From positions 124,001 through 188,000 of the forward strand of contig JAZGUH010000705.1 in assembly GCA_037893225.1 (NCBI GenBank): DNA of 64,000 nucleotides, in the 5' to 3' direction. Under the pieces are notes generated by a model. It was given only the letters and a program-made list of their open reading frames with translations. It was not told where the DNA came from and made no database searches. The stretch is from Hippasteria phrygiana (taxonomy: Eukaryota > Echinodermata > Asteroidea > Valvatida > Goniasteridae). The first letter of the stretch is position 1, and the number at the start of each line of letters is the position of its first letter. Both the position numbers and the translations under genes were made by a program. Below, piece by piece: positions 12,272-25,935 of this stretch.

Positions 12272-15200
12272 GCGCCAGATCTAAGCTATCCATACATGTC
12301 AAAATTACTGAATTTGGTTGATATTTCATGCAATTATGAATGAGTAAAGCAAGTCATACCCTAGGGAATTTGACAGGCATGGAGCAATAAATAAAAGGTA
12401 ATCTGCACACAGATGGTGGCCGGGAAGAAAATAAACATTGCGAGGTTTGAATTTTCTCCACAAGTTTTAACTCTAAGAAGCCGCCGATAATTGCAACATG
12501 TAGCGCCAGATCTAAGCTATCCATACATGTCAAAATTACTGAATTTGGTTGATATTTCATGCAATTATGAATGAGTAAAGCAAGTCATACCCTAGGGAAT
12601 TTGACAGGCATGGAGCAATAAATAAAAGGTAATCTGTACACAGATGTTGGCCGGAAAGAAAATAAACATTGCGAGGTTTGAATTTTCTCCACAAGTGTTA
12701 ACTCTAAGAAGCCGCCGATAATTGCAACATGTAGCGCCAGATCTAAGCTATCGATACATGTCCAAAGTACTGAATTTGGTTGATATTTCATGCAATTATG
12801 AATGAGTAAAGCAAGTCCATACCCCAGGGAATTTGACATGCATGGAGCAATAAATAGACGGTAACATGTACACAGATGTTGGCCGGAAAGAAAATAAACA
12901 TTGCGAGGTTTGAATTTTCTCCACAAGTTTTAACTCTAAGAAGCCGCCGATAATTGCAACATGTAGCGCCAGATCTAAGCTATCGATACATGTCCAAAGT
13001 ACTGAATTTGGTTGATATTTCATGCAATTATGAATGAGTAAAGCAAGTCATACCCTAGGGAATTTGACAGGCATGGAGCAATAAATAGAAGGTAATCTGC
13101 ACACAGATGGTGGCCGGGAAGAAAATAAACATTGCGAGGTTTGAATTTTCTCCACAAGTGTTAACTCTAAGAAGCCGCCGATAATTGCAACATGTAGCGC
13201 CAGATCTAAGCTATCCATACATGTCCAAAGTACTGAATTTGGTTGATATTTCATGCAATTATGAATGAGTAAAGCAAGTCATACCCCAGGGAATTTGACA
13301 GGCATGGAGCAATAAATAGAAGGTAATATGCACACAGATGTTGGCCGGAAAGAAAATAAACATTGCGAGGTTTGAATTTTCTCCACAAGTTTTAACTCTA
13401 AGAAGCCGCCGATAATTGCAACATGTAGCGCCAGATCTAAGCTATCCATACATGTCAAAATTACTGAATTTGGTTGATATTTCATGCAATTATGAATGAG
13501 TAAAGCAAGTCCATACCCCAGGGAATTTGACAGGCATGGAGCAATAAATAGAAGGTAATATGCACACAGATGTTGGCCGGAAAGAAAATAAACATTGCGA
13601 GGTTTGAATTTTCTCCACAAGTTTTAAATCTAGGAAGCCGCCGATGATTGCAACATGTAGCGCCAGATCTAAGCTATCCATACATGTCAAAATTACTGTA
13701 TTTGGTTTATATTTCATGCAATTATGAATGAGTAAAGCAAGTCATACCCTAGGGAATTTGACAGGCATGGAGCAATAAATAGAAGGTAATATGCACACAG
13801 ATGTTGGCCGGAAAGAAAATAAACATTGCGAGGTTTGAATTTTCTCCACAAGTTTTAACTCTAGGAAGCCGCCGATGATTGCAACATGTAGCGCCAGATC
13901 TAAGCTATCCATACATGTCAAAATTACTGTATTTGGTTGATATTTCATGCAATTATGAATGAGTAGAGCAAGTCCATACCCCAGGGAATTTGACAGGCAT
14001 GGAGCAATAAATAGAAGGTAATATGCACACAGATGTTGGCCGGAAAGAAAATAAACATTGCGAGGTTTGAATTTTCTCCACAAGTTTTAACTCTAAGAAG
14101 CCGCCGATGATTGCAACATGTAGCGCCAGATCTAAGCTATCCATACATGTCAAAATTACTGAATTTGGTTGATATTTCATACAATTATGAATGAGTAAAG
14201 CAAGTCATACCCTGGGGAATTTGACAGGCATGGAGCAATAAATAAAAGGTAATCTGCACACAGATGGTGGCCGGGAAGAAAATAAACATTGCGAGGTTTG
14301 AATTTTCTCCACAAATGTTAACTCTAAGAAGCCGCCGATAATTGCAACATGTAGCGCCAGATCTAAGCTATCCATACATGTCCAAAGTACTGAATTTGGT
14401 TGATATTTCATGCAATTATGAATGAGTAAAGCAAGTCCATACCCCAGGGAATTTGACATGCATGGAGCAATAAATAGACGGTAACATGTACACAGATGTT
14501 GGCCGGAAAGAAAATAAACATTGCGAGGTTTGAATTTTCTCCACAAGTTTTAACTCTAAGAAGCCGCCGATAATTGCAACATGTAGCGCCAGATCTAAGC
14601 TATCCATACATGTCAAAATTACTGAATTTGGTTGATATTTCATGCAATTATGAATGAGTAAAGCAAGTCCATACCCCAGGGAATTTGACCGGCATGGAGC
14701 AATAAATAGAAGGTAATATGCACACAGATGTTGGCCGGAAAGAAAATAAACATTGCGAGGTTTGAATTTTCTCCACAAGTTTTAACTCTAAGAAGCCGCC
14801 GATAATTGCAACATGTAGCGCCAGATCTAAACTATCGATACATGTCCAAAGTACTGAATTTGGTTGATATTTCATGCAATTATGAATGAGTAAAGCAAGT
14901 CCATACCCCAGGGAATTTGACATGCATGGAGCAATAAATAGACGGTAACATGTACACAGATGTTGGCCGGAAAGAAAATAAACATTGCGAGGTTTGAATT
15001 TTCTCCACAAGTTTTAACTCTAAGAAGCCGCCGATAATTGCAACATGTAGCGCCAGATCTAAGCTATCCATACATGTCAAAATTACTGAATTTGGTTGAT
15101 ATTTCATGCAATTATGAATGAGTAAAGCAAGTCATACCCTAGGGAATTTGACAGGCATGGAGCAATAAATAGAAGGTAATATGCACACAGATGTTGGCCG

Positions 15201-15512
15201 GAAAGAAAATAAACATTGCGAGGTTTGAATTTTCTCCACAAGTTTTAACTCTAGGAAGCCGCCGATGATTGCAACATGTAGCGCCAGATCTAAGCTATCC
15301 ATACATGTCAAAATTACTGTATTTGGTTGATATTTCATGCAATTATGAATGAGTAGAGCAAGTCCATACCCCAGGGAATTTGACAGGCATGGAGCAATAA
15401 ATAGAAGGTAATATGCACACAGATGTTGGCCGGAAAGAAAATAAACATTGCGAGGTTTGAATTTTCTCCACAAGTTTTAACTCTAAGAAGCCGCCGATGA
15501 TTGCAACATGTA
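12272..15512. repeat. Higher-order repeat D, 14-monomer form (3,241 bp)
   Basis: This unit has the same monomer order and length as unit B, at an offset of 4,629 bp. The GACCGGCATGG marker is at 14690. It lacks the CTACCCATAC marker that A and B share, so A and B are closer to each other than to D. It has a private change, TTTCATACAATT instead of TTTCATGCAATT, near 14,180. Confidence 0.9.
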
Positions 15513-18290
15513 GCGCCAGATCTAAGCTATCCATACATGTCAAAATTACTGAATTTGGTTGATATTTCATGCAATTATGAATGAGTAAAGCAAGTCATAC
15601 CCTAGGGAATTTGACAGGCATGGAGCAATAAATAAAAGGTAATCTGCACACAGATGGTGGCCGGGAAGAAAATAAACATTGCGAGGTTTGAATTTTCTCC
15701 ACAAGTTTTAACTCTAAGAAGCCGCCGATAATTGCAACATGTAGCGCCAGATCTAAGCTATCCATACATGTCAAAATTACTGAATTTGGTTGATATTTCA
15801 TGCAATTATGAATGAGTAAAGCAAGTCATACCCTAGGGAATTTGACAGGCATGGAGCAATAAATAAAAGGTAATCTGTACACAGATGTTGGCCGGAAAGA
15901 AAATAAACATTGCGAGGTTTGAATTTTCTCCACAAGTGTTAACTCTAAGAAGCCGCCGATAATTGCAACATGTAGCGCCAGATCTAAGCTATCGATACAT
16001 GTCCAAAGTACTGAATTTGGTTGATATTTCATGCAATTATGAATGAGTAAAGCAAGTCCATACCCCAGGGAATTTGACATGCATGGAGCAATAAATAGAC
16101 GGTAACATGTACACAGATGTTGGCCGGAAAGAAAATAAACATTGCGAGGTTTGAATTTTCTCCACAAGTTTTAACTCTAAGAAGCCGCCGATAATTGCAA
16201 CATGTAGCGCCAGATCTAAGCTATCGATACATGTCCAAAGTACTGAATTTGGTTGATATTTCATGCAATTATGAATGAGTAAAGCAAGTCATACCCTAGG
16301 GAATTTGACAGGCATGGAGCAATAAATAGAAGGTAATCTGCACACAGATGGTGGCCGGGAAGAAAATAAACATTGCGAGGTTTGAATTTTCTCCACAAGT
16401 GTTAACTCTAAGAAGCCGCCGATAATTGCAACATGTAGCGCCAGATCTAAGCTATCCATACATGTCCAAAGTACTGAATTTGGTTGATATTTCATGCAAT
16501 TATGAATGAGTAAAGCAAGTCATACCCCAGGGAATTTGACAGGCATGGAGCAATAAATAGAAGGTAATATGCACACAGATGTTGGCCGGAAAGAAAATAA
16601 ACATTGCGAGGTTTGAATTTTCTCCACAAGTTTTAACTCTAAGAAGCCGCCGATAATTGCAACATGTAGCGCCAGATCTAAGCTATCCATACATGTCAAA
16701 ATTACTGAATTTGGTTGATATTTCATGCAATTATGAATGAGTAAAGCAAGTCCATACCCCAGGGAATTTGACAGGCATGGAGCAATAAATAGAAGGTAAT
16801 ATGCACACAGATGTTGGCCGGAAAGAAAATAAACATTGCGAGGTTTGAATTTTCTCCACAAGTTTTAAATCTAGGAAGCCGCCGATGATTGCAACATGTA
16901 GCGCCAGATCTAAGCTATCCATACATGTCAAAATTACTGTATTTGGTTTATATTTCATGCAATTATGAATGAGTAAAGCAAGTCATACCCTAGGGAATTT
17001 GACAGGCATGGAGCAATAAATAGAAGGTAATATGCACACAGATGTTGGCCGGAAAGAAAATAAACATTGCGAGGTTTGAATTTTCTCCACAAGTTTTAAC
17101 TCTAGGAAGCCGCCGATGATTGCAACATGTAGCGCCAGATCTAAGCTATCCATACATGTCAAAATTACTGTATTTGGTTGATATTTCATGCAATTATGAA
17201 TGAGTAGAGCAAGTCCATACCCCAGGGAATTTGACAGGCATGGAGCAATAAATAGAAGGTAATATGCACACAGATGTTGGCCGGAAAGAAAATAAACATT
17301 GCGAGGTTTGAATTTTCTCCACAAGTTTTAACTCTAAGAAGCCGCCGATGATTGCAACATGTAGCGCCAGATCTAAGCTATCCATACATGTCAAAATTAC
17401 TGAATTTGGTTGATATTTCATGCAATTATGAATGAGTAAAGCAAGTCATACCCTGGGGAATTTGACAGGCATGGAGCAATAAATAAAAGGTAATCTGCAC
17501 ACAGATGGTGGCCGGGAAGAAAATAAACATTGCGAGGTTTGAATTTTCTCCACAAATGTTAACTCTAAGAAGCCGCCGATAATTGCAACATGTAGCGCCA
17601 GATCTAAGCTATCCATACATGTCCAAAGTACTGAATTTGGTTGATATTTCATGCAATTATGAATGAGTAAAGCAAGTCCATACCCCAGGGAATTTGACAT
17701 GCATGGAGCAATAAATAGACGGTAACATGTACACAGATGTTGGCCGGAAAGAAAATAAACATTGCGAGGTTTGAATTTTCTCCACAAGTTTTAACTCTAA
17801 GAAGCCGCCGATAATTGCAACATGTAGCGCCAGATCTAAGCTATCCATACATGTCAAAATTACTGAATTTGGTTGATATTTCATGCAATTATGAATGAGT
17901 AAAGCAAGTCCATACCCCAGGGAATTTGACCGGCATGGAGCAATAAATAGAAGGTAATATGCACACAGATGTTGGCCGGAAAGAAAATAAACATTGCGAG
18001 GTTTGAATTTTCTCCACAAGTTTTAACTCTAAGAAGCCGCCGATAATTGCAACATGTAGCGCCAGATCTAAACTATCGATACATGTCCAAAGTACTGAAT
18101 TTGGTTGATATTTCATGCAATTATGAATGAGTAAAGCAAGTCCATACCCCAGGGAATTTGACATGCATGGAGCAATAAATAGACGGTAACATGTACACAG
18201 ATGTTGGCCGGAAAGAAAATAAACATTGCGAGGTTTGAATTTTCTCCACAAGTTTTAACTCTAAGAAGCCGCCGATAATTGCAACATGTA
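15513..18290. repeat. Higher-order repeat E, first 12 monomers of the 14-mer
   Basis: The unit follows D at an offset of 3,241 bp, with the GACCGGCATGG marker at 17931. It keeps the regular order through twelve monomers. The monomer starting at 18,291 would be number 13 but carries AATAAAAGG and TCTGCACACAGATGGTGG instead of AATAGAAGG and TATGCAC. From there the regular 14-mer is lost and the next region begins. The GACCGGCATGG marker does not recur after 17,931. Confidence 0.86.
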
Positions 18291-18984
18291 GCGCCAGATC
18301 TAAGCTATCCATACATGTCAAAATTACTGAATTTGGTTGATATTTCATGCAATTATGAATGAGTAAAGCAAGTCATACCCTAGGGAATTTGACAGGCATG
18401 GAGCAATAAATAAAAGGTAATCTGCACACAGATGGTGGCCGGGAAGAAAATAAACATTGCGAGGTTTGAATTTTCTCCACAAGTGTTAACTCTAAGAAGC
18501 CGCCGATAATTGCAACATGTAGCGCCAGATCTAAGCTATCGATACATGTCCAAAGTACTGAATTTGGTTGATATTTCATGCAATTATGAATGAGTAAAGC
18601 AAGTCCATACCCCAGGGAATTTGACATGCATGGAGCAATAAATAGACGGTAACATGTACACAGATGTTGGCCGGAAAGAAAATAAACATTGCGAGGTTTG
18701 AATTTTCTCCACAAGTTTTAACTCTAAGAAGCCGCCGATAATTGCAACATGTAGCGCCAGATCTAAGCTATCCATACATGTCAAAATTACTGAATTTGGT
18801 TGATATTTCATGCAATTATGAATGAGTAAAGCAAGTCATACCCTGGGGAATTTGACAGGCATGGAGCAATAAATAAAAGGTAATCTGCACACAGATGTTG
18901 GCCGGAAAGAAAATAAACATTGCGAGGTTTGAATTTTCTCCACAAGTTTTAACTCTAGGAAGCCGCCGATGATTGCAACATGTA

Positions 18985-21900
18985 GCGCCAGATCTAAGCT
19001 ATCCATACATGTCAAAATTACTGTATTTGGTTGATATTTCATGCAATTATGAATGAGTAGAGCAAGTCCATACCCCAGGGAATTTGACAGGCATGGAGCA
19101 ATAAATAGAAGGTAATATGCACACAGATGTCGGCCGGAAAGAAAATAAACATTGCGAGGTTTGAATTTTCTCCACAAGTTTTAACTCTAAGAAGCCGCCG
19201 ATGATTGCAACATGTAGCGCCAGATCTAAGCTATCCATACATGTCAAAATTACTGAATTTGGTTGATATTTCATGCAATTATGAATGAGTAAAGCAAGTC
19301 ATACCCTGGGGAATTTGACAGGCATGGAGCAATAAATAAAAGGTAATCTGCACACAGATGGTGGCCGGGAAGAAAATAAACATTGCGAGGTTTGAATTTT
19401 CTCCACAAATGTTAACTCTAAGAAGCCGCCGATAATTGCAACATGTAGCGCCAGATCTAAGCTATCCATACATGTCCAAAGTACTGAATTTGGTTGATAT
19501 TTCATGCAATTATGAATGAGTAAAGCAAGTCCATACCCCAGGGAATTTGACATGCATGGAGCAATAAATAGACGGTAACATGTACACAGATGTTGGCCGG
19601 AAAGAAAATAAACATTGCGAGGTTTGAATTTTCTCCACAAGTTTTAACTCTAAGAAGCCGCCGATAATTGCAACATGTAGCGCCAGATCTAAGCTATCCA
19701 TACATGTCAAAATTACTGAATTTGGTTGATATTTCATGCAATTATGAATGAGTAAAGCAAGTCCATACCCCAGGGAATTTGACAGGCATGGAGCAATAAA
19801 TAGAAGGTAATATGCACACAGATGTTGGCCGGAAAGAAAATAAACATTGCGAGGTTTGAATTTTCTCCACAAGTTTTAACTCTAAGAAGCCGCCGATAAT
19901 TGCAACATGTAGCGCCAGATCTAAACTATCGATACATGTCCAAAGTACTGAATTTGGTTGATATTTCATGCAATTATGAATGAGTAAAGCAAGTCCATAC
20001 CCCAGGGAATTTGACATGCATGGAGCAATAAATAGACGGTAACATGTACACAGATGTTGGCCGGAAAGAAAATAAACATTGCGAGGTTTGAATTTTCTCC
20101 ACAAGTTTTAACTCTAAGAAGCCGCCGATAATTGCAACATGTAGCGCCAGATCTAAGCTATCCATACATGTCAAAATTACTGAATTTGGTTGATATTTCA
20201 TGCAATTATGAATGAGTAAAGCAAGTCATACCCTAGGGAATTTGACAGGCATGGAGCAATAAATAAAAGGTAATCTGCACACAGATGGTGGCCGGGAAGA
20301 AAATAAACATTGCGAGGTTTGAATTTTCTCCACAAGTGTTAACTCTAAGAAGCCGCCGATAATTGCAACATGTAGCGCCAGATCTAAGCTATCGATACAT
20401 GTCCAAAGTACTGAATTTGGTTGATATTTCATGCAATTATGAATGAGTAAAGCAAGTCCATACCCCAGGGAATTTGACATGCATGGAGCAATAAATAGAC
20501 GGTAACATGTACACAGATGTTGGCCGGAAAGAAAATAAACATTGCGAGGTTTGAATTTTCTCCACAAGTTTTAACTCTAAGAAGCCGCCGATAATTGCAA
20601 CATGTAGCGCCAGATCTAAGCTATCCATACATGTCAAAATTACTGAATCTGGTTGATATTTCATGCAATTATGAATGAGTAAAGCAAGTCATACCCCAGG
20701 GAATTTGACAGGCATGGAGCAATAAATAGAAGGTAATATGCACACAGATGTTGGCCGGAAAGAAAATAAACATTGCGAGGTTTGAATTTTCTCCACAAGT
20801 TTTAACTCTAAGAAGCCGCCGATAATTGCAACATGTAGCGCCAGATCTAAGCTATCCATACATGTCAAAATTACTGAATTTGGTTGATATTTCATGCAAT
20901 TATGAATGAGTAAAGCAAGTCATACCCTGGGGAATTTGACAGGCATGGAGCAATAAATAAAAGGTAATCTGCACACAGATGGTGGCCGGGAAGAAAATAA
21001 ACATTGCGAGGTTTGAATTTTCTCCACAAATGTTAACTCTAAGAAGCCGCCGATAATTGCAACATGTAGCGCCAGATCTAAGCTATCCATACATGTCCAA
21101 AGTACTGAATTTGGTTGATATTTCATGCAATTATGAATGAGTAAAGCAAGTCCATACCCCAGGGAATTTGACATGCATGGAGCAATAAATAGACGGTAAC
21201 ATGTACACAGATGTTGGCCGGAAAGAAAATAAACATTGCGAGGTTTGAATTTTCTCCACAAGTTTTAACTCTAAGAAGCCGCCGATAATTGCAACATGTA
21301 GCGCCAGATCTAAGCTATCCATACATGTCCAAAGTACTGAATTTGGTTGATATTTCATGCAATTATGAATGAGTAAAGCAAGTCCATACCCCAGGGAATT
21401 TGACATGCATGGAGCAATAAATAGACGGTAACATGTACACAGATGTTGGCCGGAAAGAAAATAAACATTGCGAGGTTTGAATTTTCTCCACAAGTTTTAA
21501 CTCTAAGAAGCCGCCGATAATTGCAACATGTAGCGCCAGATCTAAGCTATCCATACATGTCAAAATTACTGAATCTGGTTGATATTTCATGCAATTATGA
21601 ATGAATAAAGCAAGTCCATACCCCAGGGAATTTGACATGCATGGAGCAATAAATAGACGGTAACATGTACACAGATGTTGGCCGGAAAGAAAATAAACAT
21701 TGCGAGGTTTGAATTTTCTCCACAAGTTTTAACTCTAGGAAGCCGCCGATGATTGCAACATGTAGCGCCAGATCTAAGCTATCCATACATGTCAAAATTA
21801 CTGTATTTGGTTGATATTTCATGCAATTATGAATGAGTAAAGCAAGTCCATACCCCAGGGAATTTGACATGCATGGAGCAATAAATAGACGGTAACATGT

Positions 21901-21996
21901 ACACAGATGTTGGCCGGAAAGAAAATAAACATTGCGAGGTTTGAATTTTCTCCACAAGTGTTAACTCTAAGAAGCCGCCGATAATTGCAACATGTA
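18985..21996. repeat. First copy of a 3,012-bp (13-monomer) tandem duplication
   Basis: Thirteen monomers match the next thirteen at a constant offset of 3,012 bp. The order includes a short form with ACAAATGTTAAC, a monomer starting AAACTATCGATAC, and monomers with GAATCTGG and GAATGAATAAAG. The first monomer of the pair differs at its left end (GAGTAGAGC and GATGTCGGCC here), so the breakpoint lies inside that monomer. Limits are approximate to within about one monomer. Confidence 0.85.
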
Positions 21997-24900
21997 GCGC
22001 CAGATCTAAGCTATCCATACATGTCAAAATTACTGAATTTGGTTGATATTTCATGCAATTATGAATGAGTAAAGCAAGTCCATACCCCAGGGAATTTGAC
22101 AGGCATGGAGCAATAAATAGAAGGTAATATGCACACAGATGTTGGCCGGAAAGAAAATAAACATTGCGAGGTTTGAATTTTCTCCACAAGTTTTAACTCT
22201 AAGAAGCCGCCGATGATTGCAACATGTAGCGCCAGATCTAAGCTATCCATACATGTCAAAATTACTGAATTTGGTTGATATTTCATGCAATTATGAATGA
22301 GTAAAGCAAGTCATACCCTGGGGAATTTGACAGGCATGGAGCAATAAATAAAAGGTAATCTGCACACAGATGGTGGCCGGGAAGAAAATAAACATTGCGA
22401 GGTTTGAATTTTCTCCACAAATGTTAACTCTAAGAAGCCGCCGATAATTGCAACATGTAGCGCCAGATCTAAGCTATCCATACATGTCCAAAGTACTGAA
22501 TTTGGTTGATATTTCATGCAATTATGAATGAGTAAAGCAAGTCCATACCCCAGGGAATTTGACATGCATGGAGCAATAAATAGACGGTAACATGTACACA
22601 GATGTTGGCCGGAAAGAAAATAAACATTGCGAGGTTTGAATTTTCTCCACAAGTTTTAACTCTAAGAAGCCGCCGATAATTGCAACATGTAGCGCCAGAT
22701 CTAAGCTATCCATACATGTCAAAATTACTGAATTTGGTTGATATTTCATGCAATTATGAATGAGTAAAGCAAGTCCATACCCCAGGGAATTTGACAGGCA
22801 TGGAGCAATAAATAGAAGGTAATATGCACACAGATGTTGGCCGGAAAGAAAATAAACATTGCGAGGTTTGAATTTTCTCCACAAGTTTTAACTCTAAGAA
22901 GCCGCCGATAATTGCAACATGTAGCGCCAGATCTAAACTATCGATACATGTCCAAAGTACTGAATTTGGTTGATATTTCATGCAATTATGAATGAGTAAA
23001 GCAAGTCCATACCCCAGGGAATTTGACATGCATGGAGCAATAAATAGACGGTAACATGTACACAGATGTTGGCCGGAAAGAAAATAAACATTGCGAGGTT
23101 TGAATTTTCTCCACAAGTTTTAACTCTAAGAAGCCGCCGATAATTGCAACATGTAGCGCCAGATCTAAGCTATCCATACATGTCAAAATTACTGAATTTG
23201 GTTGATATTTCATGCAATTATGAATGAGTAAAGCAAGTCATACCCTAGGGAATTTGACAGGCATGGAGCAATAAATAAAAGGTAATCTGCACACAGATGG
23301 TGGCCGGGAAGAAAATAAACATTGCGAGGTTTGAATTTTCTCCACAAGTGTTAACTCTAAGAAGCCGCCGATAATTGCAACATGTAGCGCCAGATCTAAG
23401 CTATCGATACATGTCCAAAGTACTGAATTTGGTTGATATTTCATGCAATTATGAATGAGTAAAGCAAGTCCATACCCCAGGGAATTTGACATGCATGGAG
23501 CAATAAATAGACGGTAACATGTACACAGATGTTGGCCGGAAAGAAAATAAACATTGCGAGGTTTGAATTTTCTCCACAAGTTTTAACTCTAAGAAGCCGC
23601 CGATAATTGCAACATGTAGCGCCAGATCTAAGCTATCCATACATGTCAAAATTACTGAATCTGGTTGATATTTCATGCAATTATGAATGAGTAAAGCAAG
23701 TCATACCCCAGGGAATTTGACAGGCATGGAGCAATAAATAGAAGGTAATATGCACACAGATGTTGGCCGGAAAGAAAATAAACATTGCGAGGTTTGAATT
23801 TTCTCCACAAGTTTTAACTCTAAGAAGCCGCCGATAATTGCAACATGTAGCGCCAGATCTAAGCTATCCATACATGTCAAAATTACTGAATTTGGTTGAT
23901 ATTTCATGCAATTATGAATGAGTAAAGCAAGTCATACCCTGGGGAATTTGACAGGCATGGAGCAATAAATAAAAGGTAATCTGCACACAGATGGTGGCCG
24001 GGAAGAAAATAAACATTGCGAGGTTTGAATTTTCTCCACAAATGTTAACTCTAAGAAGCCGCCGATAATTGCAACATGTAGCGCCAGATCTAAGCTATCC
24101 ATACATGTCCAAAGTACTGAATTTGGTTGATATTTCATGCAATTATGAATGAGTAAAGCAAGTCCATACCCCAGGGAATTTGACATGCATGGAGCAATAA
24201 ATAGACGGTAACATGTACACAGATGTTGGCCGGAAAGAAAATAAACATTGCGAGGTTTGAATTTTCTCCACAAGTTTTAACTCTAAGAAGCCGCCGATAA
24301 TTGCAACATGTAGCGCCAGATCTAAGCTATCCATACATGTCCAAAGTACTGAATTTGGTTGATATTTCATGCAATTATGAATGAGTAAAGCAAGTCCATA
24401 CCCCAGGGAATTTGACATGCATGGAGCAATAAAAAGACGGTAACATGTACACAGATGTTGGCCGGAAAGAAAATAAACATTGCGAGGTTTGAATTTTCTC
24501 CACAAGTTTTAACTCTAAGAAGCCGCCGATAATTGCAACATGTAGCGCCAGATCTAAGCTATCCATACATGTCAAAATTACTGAATCTGGTTGATATTTC
24601 ATGCAATTATGAATGAATAAAGCAAGTCCATACCCCAGGGAATTTGACATGCATGGAGCAATAAATAGACGGTAACATGTACACAGATGTTGGCCGGAAA
24701 GAAAATAAACATTGCGAGGTTTGAATTTTCTCCACAAGTTTTAACTCTAGGAAGCCGCCGATGATTGCAACATGTAGCGCCAGATCTAAGCTATCCATAC
24801 ATGTCAAAATTACTGTATTTGGTTGATATTTCATGCAATTATGAATGAGTAAAGCAAGTCCATACCCCAGGGAATTTGACATGCATGGAGCAATAAATAG

Positions 24901-25008
24901 ACGGTAACATGTACACAGATGTTGGCCGGAAAGAAAATAAACATTGCGAGGTTTGAATTTTCTCCACAAGTGTTAACTCTAAGAAGCCGCCGATAATTGC
25001 AACATGTA
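21997..25008. repeat. Second copy of the 3,012-bp tandem duplication
   Basis: This follows the first copy directly and repeats the same monomer order. One private change is seen, AATAAAAAGACGG near 24,433 instead of AATAAATAGACGG. The right part overlaps the next duplication, which starts near 23,850, so the two events are nested. Confidence 0.84.
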
Positions 25009-25935
25009 GCGCCAGATCTAAGCTATCCATACATGTCAAAATTACTGAATTTGGTTGATATTTCATGCAATTATGAATGAGTAAAGCAAGTCCATACCCC
25101 AGGGAATTTGACAGGCATGGAGCAATAAATAGAAGGTAATATGCACACAGATGTTGGCCGGAAAGAAAATAAACATTGCGAGGTTTGAATTTTCTCCACA
25201 AGTTTTAACTCTAAGAAGCCGCCGATAATTGCAACATGTAGCGCCAGATCTAAACTATCGATACATGTCCAAAGTACTGAATTTGGTTGATATTTCATGC
25301 AATTATGAATGAGTAAAGCAAGTCCATACCCCAGGGAATTTGACATGCATGGAGCAATAAATAGACGGTAACATGTACACAGATGTTGGCCGGAAAGAAA
25401 ATAAACATTGCGAGGTTTGAATTTTCTCCACAAGTTTTAACTCTAAGAAGCCGCCGATAATTGCAACATGTAGCGCCAGATCTAAGCTATCCATACATGT
25501 CAAAATTACTGAATTTGGTTGATATTTCATGCAATTATGAATGAGTAAAGCAAGTCATACCCTAGGGAATTTGACAGGCATGGAGCAATAAATAAAAGGT
25601 AATCTGCACACAGATGGTGGCCGGGAAGAAAATAAACATTGCGAGGTTTGAATTTTCTCCACAAGTGTTAACTCTAAGAAGCCGCCGATAATTGCAACAT
25701 GTAGCGCCAGATCTAAGCTATCGATACATGTCCAAAGTACTGAATTTGGTTGATATTTCATGCAATTATGAATGAGTAAAGCAAGTCCATACCCCAGGGA
25801 ATTTGACATGCATGGAGCAATAAATAGACGGTAACATGTACACAGATGTTGGCCGGAAAGAAAATAAACATTGCGAGGTTTGAATTTTCTCCACAAGTTT
25901 TAACTCTAAGAAGCCGCCGATAATTGCAACATGTA
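23850..25935. repeat. First copy of a 2,086-bp (9-monomer) tandem duplication
   Basis: Nine monomers recur at an offset of 2,086 bp. The match includes the GAATCTGG and GAATGAATAAAG monomers, the TGTATTTGG monomer and the AAACTATCGATAC monomer in the same order. The next copy begins with a hybrid monomer, which places the breakpoint inside the first monomer. Confidence 0.83.
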
